DNA of 29,889 bases from a virus: IMG/VR virus record IMGVR_UViG_3300025674_000248, positions 1 to 29,889 of that record; one strand, written 5' to 3'. The translations under genes and the position numbers were made by a program. The notes beneath the pieces were generated by a model that worked only from the letters and a program-made list of their open reading frames with translations, was not told the DNA's origin and did not search any database. Below are positions 26,984 to 29,889 of the stretch, in pieces (the stretch's first letter is position 1; the number at the start of each line of letters is the position of its first letter).

Positions 26984-29889
26984 CAGGACTATACATAGCA
27001 GGCACAAAGGTAGATTTGACGGAGGACGTTCCGGTATCGTTAAATTTTTCTATTGCCGATATTCGGGAACCACAGAACCGACAGAACAGCTATTCCAAGA
27101 CGATCACTATCCCATCCACAAAGGTAACGGATGAGGTATTTACTCACTTGTTTGAAATCAATGCTGACGGTGGGTATAACGCAAAAGTCAAGGCTGAAGC
27201 GGAGTTCTATGTAAATGACATTCTCCAATTCAAAGGCTATGCACAGTTGAAGTCTATCAGACAAACCAATTACCGGAAGATCAGTTACGATGTAGTTATA
27301 GCCGGTGAGATAATGGACTTGTACGGTTCAATAGGCAACGGACTTCTGGAAGATCTGGATTTGTCCGACCTCAACCACACATGGGATTTAACCACCATTG
27401 AGAACAGTTGGACGGCCACGACCGGAGAGGGTTACGTTTATCCTATGATTGATAACGGATATTCCTCAAATCGCTATTCGTGGGAAATGGGGTGGTTTCG
27501 TCCTGCGGTATATGTAAAGGAGTATGTAGATAGGATATTCTCTGCTACTGGCTTTAATTACGATTCGGACTTTTTCAACTCTGCAAGGTTCAAAAGTCTG
27601 ATTATTCCATTCAACCGCAACCGGATGGAGTTGAGCGCAGCCCAAGTATTAGAAAGGCAGTTCAGGGTATCAAGGGAAAGTACAGTACAAACCGACATTT
27701 TAACCCAGACTGGTTTCGATTCTGCAAACATTGATAACACGCCTGTAGATTTTAACGATGATTCTACTGGCTTAAACTTTAATACCAACGGCCAGTTCGA
27801 TTTGACTTTAGATTATTGGGAAGTTGACTATACAGGAAGGTATGATTTGAACGGTTTATTTTATTTGGGTATGACATGGACAGTAACAAGTCCAGATGGC
27901 GGATCAACGTACAAGCCTACCACCTACATAAGTGCCAACCCTATCATTGAAAAGTCCACAGATAGCGGTGCAACATGGAGTATAATAAGCATGACGCAAA
28001 CTTGCGCGATAAATGCTGACACGGCATTTGCTTCGACCTACACGACAAGCGCAACACCTACATATCCTGATGATGATTTTTTAGTTGATTTACAAGGAGG
28101 CGCACCACCACCGAGAAACTTTAATCCCCCAAATAGTGTATTTGTAACGGCACAAAATATATTCTTATCTGCAGGGGATAGGGTAAGGGTAAGGATAAGA
28201 ACAACGGCACGACGAAGTTACGACTACTTTACCGACGGTTCATTTGTTACGGTGAACTCCATACCAAACGGCCATGCCATGCAGTTCTACGATGTGGCTA
28301 CCCCTTCCACATTAAAGACTGGAACTTACGATTTAAGGATATTGACAGGAAGCTATTTATTGAACAAAATAGACAATCAAGGGCTTTATTCTGGGAACAC
28401 GGTTGACATGGCTACGGTCATTCCACAAAAGATTCGGCAAGCTGACTTTTTGACATCTTTAATCAGAATGTTCAATCTGTACGTTCAACAAACAGGCGAC
28501 AAGACGTACAAGATCGAACCGCGCGATGACTTTTATTTACAACCATTACAAGCCAACAAAGAGGACTGGACATACAAGTTGGACAACGATAGCGAGATGG
28601 AGATTATTCCTGTAGGTGCGTTGGACGTGGGGCAATTTAGATACCGATACAAAGAGGACAAAGATTACTACAATGAAAAGTATTTAGCCGAAGAAGGGGA
28701 AATCTACGGCGAAAAGATAGAGTATGTAGATACAGACTTCTACAAAGAGGAGAAACTAACGGAAGTCATATTTAGCCCAACTCCACTAAACGACGGCGGT
28801 ACAGGCGATGTGGTGCTTTCCACGATCATAAAGTCCGATGGTCAGACGGTTTCACCATACACAGGGAACATCAGGATTTTAATATGGGGCGGATTGGTTC
28901 AGGCTCAACAGGGAATTTTAATTACAGACGTGGTAACTGGCAGCACATTGAACATAACCGAGTACCCCTATGCCGGACACTTAGATCACCCATATACACC
29001 GACGTTTGATTTGTCGTGGGATGTGCCGTTAAAGGTTTACTACAAGCCTACCTTCCAAGCGTTACAATATACTAATGCCAATCTTTACAATGAATACTAC
29101 CGAAAGTTTATTGACGAGATTACAGACCAAAATAGCAAGGTAGTAAAGGCGTGGTTTTGGTTGGAGCCTGACGACATCGAGCAGCTATCCTTCAGGAAGC
29201 TGTATTATTTTAAGGATGCGTTTTTTAGACTGCATAGGGTATATGATTACGATCCTGTTAACCCTTCAATTACCCAATGTGAGTTCCTAAAGATCAAAGA
29301 GGGTACAGCTTTCCAAAGTTTGCAGACTGATCTGGAGGGGGCGTATAATGGCAATGTAGATTTCGTAGAACCAAAGGTAACTGGTGGTGATATACCAAGA
29401 GATGGTAATAGCTACGATGCGAACAGATCGATAAGTGTGTACGGCAATAACAACCAAATAGCACCAAGCGCACGGCAATCAACTATTGTAGGAGATGGCA
29501 ATATAATAGGAGCAGAGAGTGAAAGGATAATGATTACCGGAAACAACAACGTGATTTTCGGAGGGGTGAGCGATGTTACTTTAATCAACACTAACAACAA
29601 AGAGGTAATTGATTCTGGAGTTACCTACATCAACGGCAAATTGATAAACGGCAGTACCGCTGTAGAAACGGTTACTTCCAACAGAACGCTGCCAGAGTTT
29701 AAGATGGCATACCACTTTGATTGTTCTGGCGGCAATATAACATTGACTTTACCAAGTGTGAGCAATCCTGAATTGATAGGTAACTGGACATTTGTAAAGA
29801 AGATAGACGCGTCGGCAAACACCTTGACGGTAAGCCCAGCAGGAGGCAAGAAAATCGACGGTGCAGCTACAAAAGTTTACGACGCCCAA
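26977..29889 (+). CDS. Large tail-tip/fibre protein, 3' truncated by the window
   Basis: The frame is open from ATG 26977 to the last base, 971 codons without a stop, so the C-terminus is missing. The N-terminal 250 residues (MVTGLYIAGTKVDLTEDVPV, QNRQNSYSKTITIPSTKVT, YNAKVKAEAEFYVNDILQFK) look like a beta-sandwich baseplate hub. The segment near 480-520 (IPQKIRQADFLTSLIRMFNL, GDKTYKIEPRDDFY) resembles tail-associated hub proteins. From about 795 it becomes Asn/Gly/Ile-rich with short repeats (SISVYGNNNQIAPSARQSTI, GDGNIIG, ITGNNNVIFGG), typical of a beta-roll fibre. Then comes a beta-rich block ending NTLTVSPAGGKKIDG. It probably joins tail tip and host-contact fibre in one chain. Confidence 0.72.
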   Translation, partial: MVTGLYIAGTKVDLTEDVPVSLNFSIADIREPQNRQNSYSKTITIPSTKVTDEVFTHLFEINADGGYNAKVKAEAEFYVNDILQFKGYAQLKSIRQTNYRKISYDVVIAGEIMDLYGSIGNGLLEDLDLSDLNHTWDLTTIENSWTATTGEGYVYPMIDNGYSSNRYSWEMGWFRPAVYVKEYVDRIFSATGFNYDSDFFNSARFKSLIIPFNRNRMELSAAQVLERQFRVSRESTVQTDILTQTGFDSANIDNTPVDFNDDSTGLNFNTNGQFDLTLDYWEVDYTGRYDLNGLFYLGMTWTVTSPDGGSTYKPTTYISANPIIEKSTDSGATWSIISMTQTCAINADTAFASTYTTSATPTYPDDDFLVDLQGGAPPPRNFNPPNSVFVTAQNIFLSAGDRVRVRIRTTARRSYDYFTDGSFVTVNSIPNGHAMQFYDVATPSTLKTGTYDLRILTGSYLLNKIDNQGLYSGNTVDMATVIPQKIRQADFLTSLIRMFNLYVQQTGDKTYKIEPRDDFYLQPLQANKEDWTYKLDNDSEMEIIPVGALDVGQFRYRYKEDKDYYNEKYLAEEGEIYGEKIEYVDTDFYKEEKLTEVIFSPTPLNDGGTGDVVLSTIIKSDGQTVSPYTGNIRILIWGGLVQAQQGILITDVVTGSTLNITEYPYAGHLDHPYTPTFDLSWDVPLKVYYKPTFQALQYTNANLYNEYYRKFIDEITDQNSKVVKAWFWLEPDDIEQLSFRKLYYFKDAFFRLHRVYDYDPVNPSITQCEFLKIKEGTAFQSLQTDLEGAYNGNVDFVEPKVTGGDIPRDGNSYDANRSISVYGNNNQIAPSARQSTIVGDGNIIGAESERIMITGNNNVIFGGVSDVTLINTNNKEVIDSGVTYINGKLINGSTAVETVTSNRTLPEFKMAYHFDCSGGNITLTLPSVSNPELIGNWTFVKKIDASANTLTVSPAGGKKIDGAATKVYDAQ

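Noticed and set aside
1-29889. CRISPR arrays, integrase, transposase or reverse transcriptase
   Set aside because: No regularly spaced repeats and no protein with the motifs of these enzymes was found on either strand. The only mobile genes seen are the two HNH endonucleases.

Overview
This window is part of the genome of a tailed, siphovirus-like double-stranded DNA phage of a Bacteroidetes host. The host assignment rests on promoter architecture: several promoters have TTTG or TTG, a 19-base spacer, then TAnnTTTG-like -7 elements. It also rests on A-rich start regions with few Shine-Dalgarno sites, and on structural proteins of types I recognise from Bacteroidetes phages. Both ends of the window cut through tail genes: a tape-measure C-terminus at base 1 and an unfinished 971-codon tail gene at base 29889. 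The window is therefore an internal or permuted piece, and the missing part probably joins the two ends.

Layout. 1-3986: tape-measure C-terminus, XkdF-type prohead protease, an antisense HNH/AP2 homing endonuclease, scaffold, major capsid protein and a probable tail tube protein. A perfect terminator follows at 4026-4052. 4059-12581: small structural proteins, portal, head-tail connector, a tail-completion-like protein fused to a repeat fibre with a lectin-like tip, a second copy of the tip-plus-partner gene pair, then a lysis region (two membrane proteins, calcineurin-like phosphoesterase, amidase, overlapping spanin-like pair). 12582-12842: intergenic terminator region. 12843-16467 (minus strand): an early/replication operon of small proteins, including a stand-alone DnaA domain IV protein. 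16495-16577: divergent control region with a Cro-size HTH gene. 16984-17349: structured non-coding DNA. 17350-18650: NinG-type recombination protein and a second homing endonuclease. 18677-22510: host-type promoter, attenuator-like terminator, ECF-like sigma factor, then two small genes and a surface-glycan-like cassette (GT-B and GT-A glycosyltransferases and an LpxA-like acyltransferase). 22512-25127: small acidic protein, terminase small and large subunits, and a tail assembly chaperone with a -1 frameshift. 25133-29889: tail genes.

Most interesting signal. Four gene cassettes (scaffold/capsid, portal/neck/lysis, terminase, tail) each begin with the same two-part element: CAAC, exactly 16 bases, then TACTTATA (TATTTATA in one copy). 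In three of the four the start codon lies 1-3 bases after it. CAAC plus 16 bases plus TACT resembles ECF sigma promoter geometry, and the phage encodes an ECF-like sigma factor. I propose that this sigma factor switches on the late cassettes, which would then be transcribed as leaderless or nearly leaderless messages. The sigma operon itself has a host-type promoter followed by an intrinsic terminator before the sigma start codon. The short RNA predicted from that leader is complementary to start-codon regions of the minus-strand early genes. All of this is inference from sequence and needs experimental testing.
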